Assembly: GCA_023053545.1 (NCBI GenBank)
Contig: JAKZAN010000004.1
Span: forward strand, 9,424,001 to 9,488,000
Source of the DNA: Lepidurus packardi
Lineage: Eukaryota > Arthropoda > Branchiopoda > Notostraca > Triopsidae
Direction of reading: 5' to 3'
Length of the DNA: 64,000 nt
In this document: positions 29,121 through 41,401 of the stretch, one piece after another
Layout: the number at the start of each line of letters is the position of its first letter
Position numbering within the stretch: the stretch's first letter is position 1
Program-made: the position numbers and the translations under genes
Notes under the pieces: generated by a model
The model's database searches: none
Seen by the model: only the letters and a program-made list of their open reading frames with translations
Told to the model about the DNA's origin: nothing

Positions 29121-30625
29121 TATAGTACACGCATTTTTAAATTAACAAAACATGAATACTATGAAGATAATAAAGACGATCTGAATAAGGGGCAAAAAAT
29201 TTCTAGTAAGTCACGAAGCAGTTTACAAATACCCTACATACCCTAGAATTTATTTATTAAAACGGAAAACCACTAAAATCCGACGTAGAATAGATTTGAA
29301 TTTTGAAAGTGTACTACATTTGTATGCATATGAGTAAATATTTCTTTACCTTACATATGATTGACATCTGTTGATAATTGTATAGTCTTTCGTTTTGGAG
29401 TTCTTTGTACAACTGACTTCAAAGGTTTTCAGGTTTTCCAGTTCACCTCTAGTTTTTGAAATTACGGAATGGTTTATTCCCAAGGTATTTGTTTAATTCT
29501 TCACAAATTACCAAAACATTATGGGCAGATGGCACAGAATAATGTTTGTGGAATGAGTGTAGATAACACGAGGCAGATAGTCACTGTGACAAATATCAAT
29601 GTGGTAACGGCTTAGTGACTAAAAAAGTTTTATGAAAGTCACTTAATAAAGTTCAGAAGAATAAAAGCAAAGTTATGGTATTATTTTTGATAAAGTTAAT
29701 AAGATAATTAACTTTTAATCAATGTAAATTTCAAGGGATTATTGGAGAATTTGTCAAGGTTAATCGTGTCGCAATTCGTGTTCCCGCATAAGATTCCCTG
29801 TCCGTTTAGCCCAACCGTGGCGAATCAGCATAGCGACATAAAAAAGCTGGATGGGAACCCAGTTCATTGCTTTCGAGTCGACCGTGAAGCAAAGTGTAAT
29901 ATTGGTGACAGGCTCGTTATAACGTTATAATCACCAATGGTAAAATTGCTAATTTATATTCTTGAACACCCGCATTTTCTTAGAAAATCGCAGAACGGAC
30001 TACTGATACTCGTTCTTCGTGTCCCGAAGGCAGGGCCGTGGCTTATTTCCTTACTCGTTTATTATTAAAACTAGCCTGACCTGACCTTGTTCTATATAAA
30101 CCTAGCCGGTTAAAAAATACTATGAAGAACCGCGAAAGTCTGACGCTAATAGTTTGTCAAAACTGCGGTAGTAAAAGTGATGCCAAAAAGTAGTTGCGAG
30201 ACAAGCTGAAGACGTTGGAATCTTCGATAACAACTTGCAACGTCTGCATTGACTTTACTTTATTTCCTTACTGGCTAATCCAGTGAGGATATCCCTCGGG
30301 TACTAACCTCAATTCTCATTTCTTACATGCTCATAGTCATCGAAAGGGTTGGGTTTTGTTTTGGCCTTGATCTAAAAAATGAACAAGTTTTGTGAATGAC
30401 CAGCGGAACAGTTTTTAACGCGATAGCCTAACCTTGAAACCTGGCCCACACACACACTCGCTAATAAACAAACTTTATTCGGGATGGGAAAATTTTTTTG
30501 GGACCCTTACACGCCCATACGAACTAAATTTACTCTAAAATTAATTCCCAAAATCTCTTCGAATTGACGGGCCACAAATAATCTGACTGGCAACAAATTC
30601 TGGGCCAAAACACTCCTCATCACGT

Positions 30626-30697
30626 GGGGTTGTAGCTCAGTGGTAGAGCGCTCGCTTCGCATGTGAGAGGCCCGGGGTTCGATCCCCCGCAGCTCCA
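30626..30697 (+). tRNA. tRNA-Ala (anticodon CGC)
   Basis: A 72-nt cloverleaf. The acceptor stem GGGGTTG pairs with CAGCTCC (two G-U pairs) followed by discriminator A. The D arm is GCTCAGTGGTAGAGC. The anticodon arm is CTCGC-TTCGCAT-GTGAG, giving CGC. The T arm is CGGGG-TTCGATC-CCCCG. A T7 run at 30700-30706 is a pol III terminator. The sequence has the A box TAGCTCAGTGG and B box GGTTCGATCCC, so the gene looks intact. CCA is not encoded, as expected for a eukaryote. Confidence 0.95.
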
Positions 30698-31418
30698 CTC
30701 TTTTTTTCCCAGCATTCAGTATTTACTTTTTCACTTTTCTAAAATAATCAAAGTAATCATTCTGACACGCCTGTCCATTTTCTTAAAATCTAGGTCAGCA
30801 TTCTTAATAATGAAATATTTACAAAATCTTTGTAAAGACCTACAGGTCACATCCCCTAAGGAAAAGCAGGTGTGCTCACAACATCCAAGGCTTTTCTGGG
30901 TTTTTCTCAAAGTGGTTAGGTCTATTGTCCGACTCACACGTCAAGTTGCGTCACATTTGCCTATCAGCAGTTTTGAATCAGAGGGTTTCTTCACAAAACC
31001 AGCAGGCCCAAAGTTAGACTGGCATGACATGTTTTGACAGGGACAAAATACCGTTGGAGAAGTTAAAAGAGGGAATGTATCACCACAGAAGGCGCGAATG
31101 CGTTCATCGTGTGTTTTCAAAAGGTTTTGAAATAACCAATGAGATGTAACTCACAATCTCCCCCCTTACCTGTTTAAGTTCAGTTTGGGTTCAAGGACAG
31201 GACCGGAAAAAGATGCTGCTCAATAAGTGGACGAACAGGCTTTTTAGAACAGTCTTCCGTAAGTAATCGAACCTAACCTTCCAGTCGGTGGTCTGTGGTG
31301 CCCCATCCTACGCTTTTTCCATAACCCCGAGCCTATTGATTGTGATTTACGACATCGATTTCATATTCTGACATTTTATGTGTGTGACTTGTTGTTTTCC
31401 AACCCCCAAAAGTCCCTC

Positions 31419-31679
31419 ATGGCTGATTCTTCCGTGTCCGTCTTCCGCGGGCGTTCTCGAAGCAATTCTACGTCTCAGCCAACGCATCCTTGGAATTCCA
31501 TGGTAAACCACACCATCTCTTGTACAATAATTTATCCCCGCAAGTCAAACTTTCAAACTCTTTTGAAAATCTTCCATCCAGACTGCAGAATTGGCACCTC
31601 TTCGCGAACACACCCAACCTGATGTGGAGCCTATCGTGGTTCGTATCTTCGAGCGAGGTCTCATTCCAAAAAACGCCAA
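31419..31679 (+). CDS. Otop: Alternative N-terminal exons of the otopetrin gene (short isoform)
   Basis: Two exons, 31419-31502 and 31582-31679, encode a soluble Ser/Arg-rich start (MADSSVSVFRGRSRSNSTS) and then PIVVRIFERGLIPKNAK. The first joins the second in phase 0 (ATG|GTAAAC). The second ends in phase 2 at AA|GTGGGT, which matches the phase-2 acceptor of the first membrane exon at 34289. Splicing there would give a protein of about 613 residues with a 61-residue N-terminus, against 290 in the long form. Without that splice the second exon runs on to a stop at 31794 and would end as an unrelated 99-residue protein. The link to otopetrin is inferred from position and phase. Confidence 0.5.
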
Positions 31680-32581
31680 GTGGGTTAAAAAAAAATTCTT
31701 GTGTAGCACAATAATGACTGCACACTTTTATTTACAAAAAGTGGCTCGACTCCTTTTTAGCCCTCATTATATAAGACTAAAAGTTATTATATAAGATTCA
31801 AAAATTGCTCGCTTTTCGCTTTGCTTTGTTTCACGCCAAAAGTATCCCGTCGCGAGCATTTTGCATAGTTTCTGTAATCTATGTAAATCATGTGCCAATA
31901 TTGTATATGTACTTGTGGGAGGTGCTGCACATATGCAAGCAAAAGGGCAAAAATTGATCAGAAATCCCGTTTTTGGTCATTTCCTTCTGGACGGTTGATG
32001 GGGAGTGACCTCTTTTTGTTCCGCTGTTAGTACTGCTGCTTCGGGAGTCTTATACGTGAACAAAAGTGAAAGTTGTAGCCTCGCATGCAAAGCGAAATAA
32101 GAATGAATAGGTTACCCTTCCTAAGTTAGCTGGGTTGGCAGTCAGACAGCTCATCAAGTCGCCGATACAACCGCACACGCTCTCACACAGAGAGCTTGGT
32201 ATCGAAGGTGAAGGTGGGAGTTTTTCTTTTGACGTCCCGCGGATTTGCGTTTTTGGTTGTACCATAAAGTGTTGGTTTCTTTTTTTTTAGCTGTCGTTGT
32301 TTACTTTCCTTTACGTTTTGAACCTTAGTCTTTCCCCCCTGACCGGTTAGTTAACAACTTCATCGAGGCCTGCAAGGAACTTCGTGAGTTATGTGAGTGG
32401 TGGCCACGTGTGAATGTGCTAAACACGCCACAACTAATCTTCATTTGCATTACAATTCAATAACAAGCTAGCTACTGCTACTCCTTAAACCATTTCTCGT
32501 TCCTTTCCGTCAGTGTGACCTTCACTTCACTGGACTTCTTCACTTCCCAATCGGTCTACGTAAAAATCTTCTTTTAAAACA

Positions 32582-35500
32582 ATGGGGTTGCGAAGCGACT
32601 CTTCCGTGGAGGACATGGGATCGCGATTCCGTGTCCTAGCCAGCTGTCATGAGCCTTTGGATAATTCGTTGGATATCCGCAAATCATGTTCTACCTCCGA
32701 TCTGAAGATGAACGATTCCACTGAATCCAACCAGCCTACCCAGCAGTCCACTGGACCGCTCCTAACCCTCAAATCACCTCGTTTGCGCTCAGTTAGTATG
32801 GTTAATAGCGATTCCTTCAATTCAGCGAATTTGGAGAGCAACTGGAGCAGTTTGAGCGAGAACCTGCCCCGACAGCGGCGTCGTTCGCGTAGAATCACTT
32901 TGATTGAAGCTGGGAATGAACTCATGACTCCCGCCGTCACACTCCACGAAGAAGATGAAAGTGCCACAGGCCTGAAAAGCAAAAGCAAAACACCTGTTTT
33001 GGAAGAAGTGCTGGTTGACTCATCGGCCCATCTAAAGCCATGTTCCTTGCCCGTCGACTTGAGTAAAGAACGCAAAATTAGTCGCATTTTCTGGATGCTC
33101 CAATCCATGCAAGATGCTATGCTCTCCTCCACCGTAGCTGCGCCCTACAAACCCTTGGCCATCAGTAGTAGCAGTAATAACCAAGAAACGTCTCCCAGAC
33201 AGATTCTTGTTCCGACAAACTCCGCTACCGTTTGTTTCTCTTTACCTCAACCTGAACCTAATCCCCGCCCATCGCCGATACCGCAACAAACCCATCGTCC
33301 TTTACGCGCCTGCGCGTCCTCAGCCTCCATGGCCTCGTCAGTGGGTTCTTCCCGATCCTTTCTACCAAGATCCCACCACGAATCGAGGTCCAGTACCGCT
33401 TCCACGGAAACCGGCGGTCGACCGCATCTTCCTGTCTTTAAAAACTCTCGGTGCGTTGTTTTAACCCATCCAATGGGCTTTATATAATCCCTCATTTTCA
33501 CAATCGTTCCCCCACAAAACCACAGAAATTTAAAAAGTAAAGTCTAAAGCCGCAAAACCTTTAAATTAGTCAAAGAAAGGAATTAAATTACATTCTGGTA
33601 CGGAAAAACGAGACCCCCCCCCCCTAGAGCATGTTCACGTGTCAAAAAGGTGTTACTGGCGCGGGGATTCTGTTCTCGCGCTACAGTTACTTTCAATGGA
33701 GCGGGGAATTATCAGACATAATTACAATGACGCTACTTAACTCCCCCTTTCCCTTTCAGCAAGGCTAGCCATGCGTCAAAATGCCATTTACTCGCAAGGA
33801 TTGAGCACGTAATTACTTGCGTAGGCGATCAAAAGCGGATACGAGAAAGGACACATTTTTCACTGCGTAAACACACATAGCTATTTTACATATTTGTTTC
33901 TTTTGCCCTTGAGCTGACGCTGAGGGAAAGTAGGGAAAATACAGTGGAAGAAATTAAAAAAAAAGAACACAATTTAGAGGCTGCTTACATAATGCTTAAA
34001 AATGGCGCAAGGTTTCCCCTTTCTTTTATTGTAAACCCTTACACAAAAAGTTTCTAGTTGCATCCGCTTGTCCTCCAATACGATTTTGGCAAAGAAGTTT
34101 CCCTTCTTTGAAAAAAATCGAAAGCTTTAACTTTTGTTAGATTGTTTATTTTCCTCTTTTCAGCAGAAATTCTTTATTTGTCTAATACTTTTAATGAGTT
34201 TCAAGTGAAGGTTAATAATAGTACACAAATAATTATTTAAGATGGATTTTTTTCATATATATTGTGTCTAATTTTTCTTAAATTAAAGGACGGCAGCCTT
34301 GATTGGCATGAGCTCATTGTACGCCGAGTTTTTAATTGTCGTCTGCATCGCGTACATTCTCTCCGAAGTATTTACCCACAACGTTCCCCTTCATTATTAC
34401 GAGGTAACCAACTTACATTACCGGCTTTCTTTGCGGCACGTTTTACGTCCTAATACTTAGAAACTGGACGTAAAAACCAGCCCGTCTTTGGACATATAAA
34501 ACAATTTTAGTTCACCTCTTAAAAAGACAACCACAATTGCCACCAAACAAGTGCACAAAAAACGTTTCATGTTTTTTACTAACGACTATTGAAACTCTTC
34601 TAGGGATTCTTCACGTACCTGTACGTGGGCTCTATCCTGTTTTTATGCTACGTCTTTGGCTACTTGCTACGTCCCATACGCGATGGCCAAGAAGGAGCCG
34701 TAAAGGACGTTTTCCTCAACCCCTCCATAACTATTGACACCAATAGTCTTCATCGCAAAACGGTTGATTGCCTTGACACCTACAAAAAAAAATGAAAAAA
34801 AACCTCAACAACTTCTTTTTTTCTCCTCCTTCCCAAATTTTATCAAATATAGAGCAACCTATCCGAGGAAGGGAATGGTGACGTATGGTTGCCGCATTCA
34901 GAGGTGGAAAGCACAGTGGGGAAGTTTGTGCAGAGCGAAAGCGGGAGTCGAAAAGGGAAAAAAACGAAAGTGATCCAAAACGAGCACAGTCATGGCAGTT
35001 TCTTTCTCCGAGTGGGCGCAGTTGGTATGTTTTTTTTTTTTTTTTTTTTTTTGAAAATTTGAAAGATTGAAAAATTCGTTATTTGATATGATCTAATCCT
35101 GATACGATTGAATTGATACGATTTTCTACCTGGAAAAATTGTTAAGCGTTTGGATTGGGCACTATGCTGTACAACGGTTTGGAATTCGGCGCCTTTTTCG
35201 AAATTCCGCCCGAATCTCCATGTTACCAGATCTTGAGAGGAGTTAACCCAGTTTTGCAGGCCACGTTCACCTTTATGCAAATGTACTTCATTTTCTGCAA
35301 TTCGAGGGTAATGCTCCATTTTATGCAATTTTCTAAGAATACAGAGGCAGAGTGCGACCAAATTAATTCTCGAATGTTTCTGTTTCTCGGATTCCGGATT
35401 TTCCAGCTGAATATCCAAAAATTCAAGGCTTTGTCGCGCTTTGGTTTAATGCACTTGGTAGCCACTAATGTTTGCGTGTGGATCCGGACATTAGTTCGCG

Positions 35501-37271
35501 AATCTTTGCAAGAAATTGCCGAAGTGCAGCATCCGCATCATCGCGGAGTTGTTGAGCATCCTCAACATATCGAGGAAGAGCATTTAGCCACCGTTGGTAA
35601 GTTTTCCCCTTTCTAGTCTTCCACATTTAATGTATTCAATACTTAATATAATATAAACATTTAATAATAATGATAATAACAAGAAATATTTAATAATTTA
35701 ATGTAATATTTCCAAATTTAATGTGTTTCATGTACGGTAATCGCACATTGAATATTTAACAGGTTTAATTTATTTTATTCTAATTTTTAAACAACATATA
35801 TATCGGTGTAAGCCTAACGTTATTTTAATATTTAACTTTAACGGTTACTCTTTATTTTTATTTCTTAAGGTTTTATATTTCTTCTAAAGCAACTTTTTGC
35901 GTTAATATTTCTAAGATGCCTGAGCATTTTCGAAAGGTTTATAATATTGTAAACGCATTGTTAGGGAATAAGACTCATCCTTCGTTATGGGATTTGACTA
36001 GCAATTACACATGTGGGAGACAACCCTTGCTCGGATCCATTGTATTGGATTCTGCACCCTTTCTGTACCCGTTCCTCATCGAGTTTTCGCTGATTGGAGC
36101 CGCAGTGTTGTATGTCATTTGGGCGCACATTGGGTTAGGCGCACGTTACGAGGACGAATTCAATCGCGGAGATGCGGATGAGAACTCGCAATCGGATCGC
36201 AAACAATACCTACGAGTGGACTGCATGGGTTCTTCCAAGGTGAAAACATGAAGTGAAGTTGGTTGAAAAACACAAACTTAAAACTTCCAAGGGTTTCTTT
36301 GATTTTTCCAGGGACTTTTTATGGGTTTATTCGTACTGCTCTTTTCGTTGATTTCTCTAACGCTCTTCTTCGTCCTCGTCGCTCATGCCGAAACTCATCT
36401 TTTAGCAGTATTCATGGCAGACGCAACCCATAGCGTGGTATTATTTCTATCAATCGTGGCCATGATTGTCGGACTTGTAAGGTACATCCCAGAATAACGA
36501 AAGAAATTGCTCATTTAAATTACATTAAATTAAACATTACTAACTTAAACATTCCCATTTTACTTGAACGTATTTCTAGGGTACGGACTCTACAGTTTTG
36601 TCCCGAGCATCACGAAGAATTGGGAAGTTTATTGCTGCGTGTGTCTGCATTGGGAATTTTTGCATACTCGGTCTTCTCTATTATAGCAGGAGCTTTGAGT
36701 CCATGGGTTTCCGATGATGCTGGACCTTCACTAATGGTACTTGTAAACGGAATTCTTTCAGTCGCGCAGGTAATGTGAAGCTTTAGTTTGGAGTAATTAA
36801 TTAAATTCTTGCATAATTTGGGTCTATAAAGAATTGTTTAAATTATGCGTAAAAACTTTCTATAATGCTAATTTATTTAAATAACGACCGTGTCTTTGAA
36901 ATTGAAGGTGATGGTACAGATGCTATACATGTCAGACTTGTCTCACCGACGTAGTACTCACCCCGAAGAGAAACCTGGCCGCCAAAGTGTGACTTTTATG
37001 ATAATTTGTGTAAGTCAAATTGGCCAATTTCAGTCACTCGGTATAGTTAAAGTTATTATTTTCCCCTGCTCTTCTATTGCAGAACCTGGCGCTCTGGTTG
37101 CAGTATACTTTTGAGATGCAGAAGGTCGAAGCAAATCCTGTTCAGCTCAAGTTTTACGGTTTTCTTCCTTGGGCTATCGTGCAGCGAATTACTTTGCCCT
37201 TGTGCATCTTTTACCGGTTCCATTCGGCTGTGGTGTGTGCTGAAATTTGGAAGAACACTTACAGGATGTAA
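32582..37271 (+). CDS. Otop: Otopetrin proton channel (long isoform)
   Basis: Eleven coding exons: 32582-33450, 34289-34403, 34604-34699, 34853-35024, 35147-35307, 35407-35596, 35965-36239, 36312-36481, 36580-36769, 36908-37009, 37083-37271; 2529 nt, 842 residues, all phases consistent. Otopetrins are proton-selective channels of the plasma membrane with 12 membrane helices; in insects they serve acid sensing. Twelve hydrophobic segments can be placed after a ~290-residue Ser-rich cytosolic N-terminus. Family blocks visible are FFLRVGAVAFG, YNGLEFG, ARFGLMHL-like SRFGLMHLVATNVCVWIRTL, PFLYPFLIEFSLIGAAVLYV, NLALWLQYTFE and IFYRFHSAVV. The ATG at 32582 follows an in-frame TAA and a good AAAACA context. 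The exon ending at 34699 uses GTAAAG; its frame stays open 29 codons further, so a longer linker is possible. Poly(A) signals follow at 37667. Confidence 0.93.
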
Positions 37272-37666
37272 GTCGGTATTTTTAACCGTGTGCCTTTGAT
37301 TTTCCCGTCACTGGCGAATTTACCTCGTTTTTCGTCTGGATCAGTACTATGAATGCAGTTTTAAAACCACTTAGAGGCTGACTTGTTTACCTATTTTTAA
37401 GTTAATGTATGAGCTGAGAGCAAAGATAAAAGAATTGGTGGTTGGGAAGTACATACAAATATTATCTAAACAAAAAATGTCCAACTAAGCCTAGCATGAG
37501 TTCATGCTAAGAATTTACCGGTGAATACAGAATTATGTTGATGAGCGGTATGTTTAAGGGTGCATTTAAATACTTCTTTAAACTCTGATTTTTCTAGTTT
37601 CCTAAGTAAGTCAGTAACCTAACTTAACACAACCTATAACTAAAATCTAAGAATGAAATAATACAC

Positions 37667-37672
37667 AATAAA
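37667..37672 (+). terminator. Poly(A) signal of otopetrin
   Basis: AATAAA about 400 bp after the stop, with a second AATAAA close by near 37696. The rest of 37272-38152 shows no gene. Confidence 0.5.
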
Positions 37673-38152
37673 AGTAACAAAAGACTGCAAATAACCAATA
37701 AACTCTGGTTTGTTCTTCCTACGGCCTGAATTCTGCGCCAAATCGAGTATAGAGCCATCTAGTGCCGCTTTCGATCATCGAATTGTTTACATTCTTTACT
37801 TACTGAAAGCATAGCAAAATAATCAAATTAATTTTGAGTTTTTTGTGGTCTTAATTAACCGGGTAATGTTGAAATTGTTATCTTCTCTTGCTAATAGCAA
37901 TTTAAATGCTTTTAAACATTCTTCCGGTTAGCCATTCCTGTTTAAATATATAGTTTTAATTTTTCGTTAAAATTGACTTGACGCAATAACATCAGTTTCT
38001 GCTTCGGGAAAATATGAATAGTATGTTTTAGTACACCTGAAGAATACAGAATTAGTTTATAAAAAATGTAGGGTTCTTTAATCACCTTAGATAATTTTTT
38101 AAAATCTAATCTCATTTCTTTGCTTCGTCACATTTTGTTTGTCCAAGGGAAA

Positions 38153-38898
38153 ATGGATTCTCCGTCCAAAAAGGACACTCTAAATCGCCCGATTTCAACG
38201 CCATCCTCGCTGGACAGAAAGCGCTCCAGAAGCCATTCCAGCGCGTCCCAAAACAGACACTTAACCAAAGACAATAGCAAATCGGCCAAGAAAAGCAAGA
38301 AAAGTCGCCGCTCTCGTTCCTCTTCCAGCTCCAGCTCATCTTCCAGCAGCTCAAATTCCAGCAGCAGCAGTTCAGAGGAAGAGCGACGTCGTAAAAAGAA
38401 AAAGAAGCAAAAGAAATTAGAGGCCAAGAAACTTAAAAAGGCTTCCAAGAAAGCCAAAAAGGCCGAAAAGAAGAAACGTAGCAAAGTGCCCCTAGAAGCA
38501 TCGCAAAGTCTTCCAACTCCAACAACAACCATTACTCCAATGGCTAAAAAAGAGAAGAAAAGCAAAACCAAAGAAGATGTTCACGGACCCGACCCTGCTT
38601 TTCTGTCCCGTTCTAAAGCCATGGCTCCCATGACAAAAGAGCAATGGGATAAACAGCAAAGCAATATTAGGCGAGTTGTGGATCCGGAAACTGGACGAGA
38701 GCGGTAACTTTATCCTAATTATTTTGCTTACCTAACACTGAAGTTTAAATATTCTTCCTATATATCTCTAGGATGATTCGAGGTGATGGCGAAATTTTAG
38801 AAGAAATTGTAACCAAAACCAGGCATAAGGAAATTAATCAGCAAGCTACAGCTACCGATGGAGCAAATTTCCAAGCTCGTGTTCATTCACAGCGTTAA
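38153..38898 (+). CDS. ARL6IP4: ARL6IP4 / SR-25 splicing-related protein
   Basis: Two exons, 38153-38703 and 38772-38898 (678 nt, 225 residues, phase 2). ARL6IP4 (SRp25) is a nuclear-speckle protein linked to pre-mRNA splicing. The N-terminal two thirds is low-complexity: basic, then an RS and poly-Ser tract, then Lys-rich ([16 protein letters not shown]). The C-terminal block is diagnostic: [20 protein letters not shown] then [18 protein letters not shown] and HKEINQQAT. The intron falls in the codon for Arg inside this conserved block. The start is the first Met, after AGGGAAA. The length fits the family. The downstream coiled-coil gene begins only 193 bp after the stop. Confidence 0.93.
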
Positions 38899-39081
38899 TT
38901 CTGGCTAAACTTTCATTGTCACCACTCCCGAAAGTGCTTTTTTGCGTGTATAAAGTCATAACGCATGGATCATGGGTAAAATCATGGATCAATACACTTT
39001 TAACGTGTTTTCCGTTAACGGTATTGATCAAACTTCCCGTGTAGCGAAGGTTGTTTACGAAGTTTCTCGACAAAAAGCTTG

Positions 39082-39087
39082 AATAAA
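39082..39087 (+). terminator. Poly(A) signal of ARL6IP4
   Basis: AATAAA 184 bp after the ARL6IP4 stop and only 3 bp before the proposed start codon of the next gene at 39091. Confidence 0.6.
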
Positions 39088-39090
39088 AAC

Positions 39091-40680
39091 ATGGAAACGT
39101 AAGTTTAAAAAATTAAAATTTCTATATTAGTATTTCTGGGTCTAGAAAAGGGAACGCCGCTATTGCAACGAGCTTGGGACTTTATGCAAGATTGATGGAA
39201 AAACAGAGCTACGTGAGGCGGTTAGAGCAACAACTTGCTGACGCCCGAGAAGCGAGCGAAAAAGGGAAAAAAGAGCTTCAAAAACAACGTTTATTCCTCC
39301 AAGAACGGAAAGCTGAGCTTGAAAAGAAACGTCAAACTCACGAAGATCATTTACGAGTAAGTTTTAACTTGAAAATAATATCCAACCCGCTAAAATTTAG
39401 CACAAATCTAGCGTAATTGACTATTACATCTTATATATTGGCTTGTACCACCTTTAAGAGTAAGTAATTACATAAAAAAATGAACATGTAATCACACTAA
39501 CAATCACAACCACGTAATCATGAAAAAGCATTCAATTTGTAAAATTAGGATTAGTCTGAATTAATCTGCGTTATTTTTTAATAAATTATAAGAGATGTCA
39601 TATGGCTGCAGGGAATAAGCCAACGGATCAACCAAGCTTTGACTCGTATCCCGCAAGAAAAGGCTTCGATAAGAAGGCTTGGTGAGCAGTTTGCGACGCT
39701 TAGTGAAGAAAAAAAGAAAATTGTTGCCATCCATGCTGCTCAAAGCTCGGCTGTTATGCAAATGGACCGGTACAAAGTAACATAAAAGTTTCTAATCGTT
39801 TAATAAATAGTACGTTAAGCAGCATTTCGTTATCCCACACAAATATGGATAGGAGTACGTCTCGACTTTGAGTCATTGCTTCCCGGACTTGCCCCCTCCA
39901 AGCGAGATAATAAAACGTTTATCACGTCTCTACACGGTGGATAACGACTTGTCACGTGTTCGTCTTCAAGTGGTGGGAAACATACAGCAACTGCGAAAAG
40001 CGAAGCTAACTCAAGGCCAAGTTAATAACGCTTCTTTTTCCATCGAATCAGAAAATCATGCTCATTATAGATGAAGTCGTACAATTGATGACACTAAAAA
40101 AAGCCTATGAAATTAATAAAAAAAAAAAAAATATTAGGTGTCCAAAATGGCGATGCTTCGCGACAGGAACCTGCAGCAAAAGTCCCCCAAGTTAAGCCAG
40201 GAAGCTGAGAAAGATCAAAATACCGAAGATGAGGCCGCCAATGAGGAAAATGTGAAACTGGGACGACTAATCATGGCTCTAGATGCTTTAACTTATTTGG
40301 TGAGCACGAACCCAGTTTGTGTGCAACTTTTGTCGTGCAAAACTCTGCCCGCAGGAGTCATTGGCTGTGCAAATGAGGCTAATATGTCGGGGGGAGCAAA
40401 GTCTCCTTCGGTTGAGAAATGGAAACGGGCTGTTCTGAGCCTGAAAAGCAAAGCAAACAGTCCTTGTCCGTCTGCACACAGGGAAGGCTTACATGAAAGC
40501 AAAAGGCGAAGTCCATCAAGTTCGTCGCGGTCGCCCAAGACGCGGGGGCAAACTTCGTTGGAGAAGTTGCAACTCATCCAAGAAGTTATGGGGGATTTAC
40601 GACTTGTTGTCGAAGAATTACAACGCGCTACAAAAGCCCCGGGTTCATGTCAACCTGATTATACTCGAACTAGTGAATAA
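39091..40680 (+). CDS. Coiled-coil protein, DUF4200/CCDC42-like (axonemal type)
   Basis: Model: 39091-39098, 39146-39356, 39612-39776, 39853-40020, 40138-40680 (1095 nt, 364 residues, phases 2,0,0,0). The central region is a long charged coiled coil (RRLEQQLADAREASEKGKKE, LQERKAELEKKRQTHEDHLR), followed by a segment with PPPSEIIKRLSRLYTVDNDL. That layout resembles the DUF4200 family (CCDC42, CFAP73), whose members sit in cilia and sperm flagella; the match is by pattern, not by search. The C-terminus is polar and Ser/Arg-rich with one more helix at the end. The first exon of 8 nt is weakly supported, and the donor GTTAAT at 40021 is poor. The stop at 40678-40680 overlaps the poly(A) signal. 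Confidence 0.6.
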
Positions 40681-40684
40681 TAAA
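40679..40684 (+). terminator. Poly(A) signal overlapping the stop codon
   Basis: The sequence GAATAATAAAG contains stop TAA (40678-40680) and AATAAA (40679-40684), so the 3' untranslated region must be very short. Positions 40685-41297 show nothing else recognisable. Confidence 0.6.
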
Positions 40685-41297
40685 GTTTGAGTCAAAAGGC
40701 TCATTTACTGTAACCAGTTTTATTTTGTTCCATGCTTTCCAGAAACTAATAAACGAAAGTTCGCAATGTATGAAAAGGCTTGTCAGATAATCAGACAAAC
40801 CTTCTTTTCAAAGCTCAGATAAAAAGTGCAAATATCCCCCCTTATTCTATTGCTATAGTAATTAAAGTGGGGAGGATTAACGAACAAAGTACAAGGTATG
40901 AAAGTTTGGAGTTTCTGTAGCTACCTTAGCGAATACTTAGTTATCTACTAGACTATACACAATGACGGCCCAAGGTTAAGTTGGTCCAAAATCCAAAGTT
41001 AACCCTCCCCCCAACAAAAAAGAATGACGCATCTTTTGTTTGTTCTTTTTACCCAACGCAGCAACAATAATATGGAATTGTTCGGGGGAACAGGAATGTA
41101 AATATTACTGGCCGAGAAACTTCCGAGTGTTCGGAATAGTAACGGAAAGGGCGCATAATGACTAAAGAAAGTTACTAGATAAATAATCTTGTGCGCTCCG
41201 TAGTGTTTCAACACCTTATCTAAACATATCCATTCGAAGCCTATCTGGAGAGTTTCAAACTTCGAGCACAAGGTCTAGCCCCAGATGTGATGTAGGA

Positions 41298-41304
41298 TAT
41301 AAAA
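41298..41304 (+). promoter_or_regulatory. TATA box of the first FABP gene
   Basis: TATAAAA lies about 100 bp before the FABP start codon, which would give a 5' leader of roughly 70-75 nt. A highly expressed TATA-driven gene would fit this family. Confidence 0.6.
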
Positions 41305-41401
41305 GAGGCTACAGCAGCTAATTTGTCCAACATTCGCTTGTGAAAGAGCAAGTTCTAAGTTTGAAACCAGAGTTTGGACGAGATTCTAATTAAGAGCAAT
41401 C

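Larger units (their letters stand above)
26164..31418. other. Gene-poor spacer with tRNA and small repeats
   Basis: No protein-coding gene was recognised between LC3 and the otopetrin locus. The spacer contains a tRNA-like relic, a minisatellite, a pentanucleotide-type repeat, a GC-rich hairpin and one intact tRNA gene, listed separately. A G tract lies near 27513-27528. The base composition is strongly AT-rich apart from a small GC island at 28610-28735. Confidence 0.6.

Noticed and set aside
33247..33501. Antisense frame opposite the otopetrin first exon
   Set aside because: Shadow of the otopetrin coding exon on the other strand; no domain seen.
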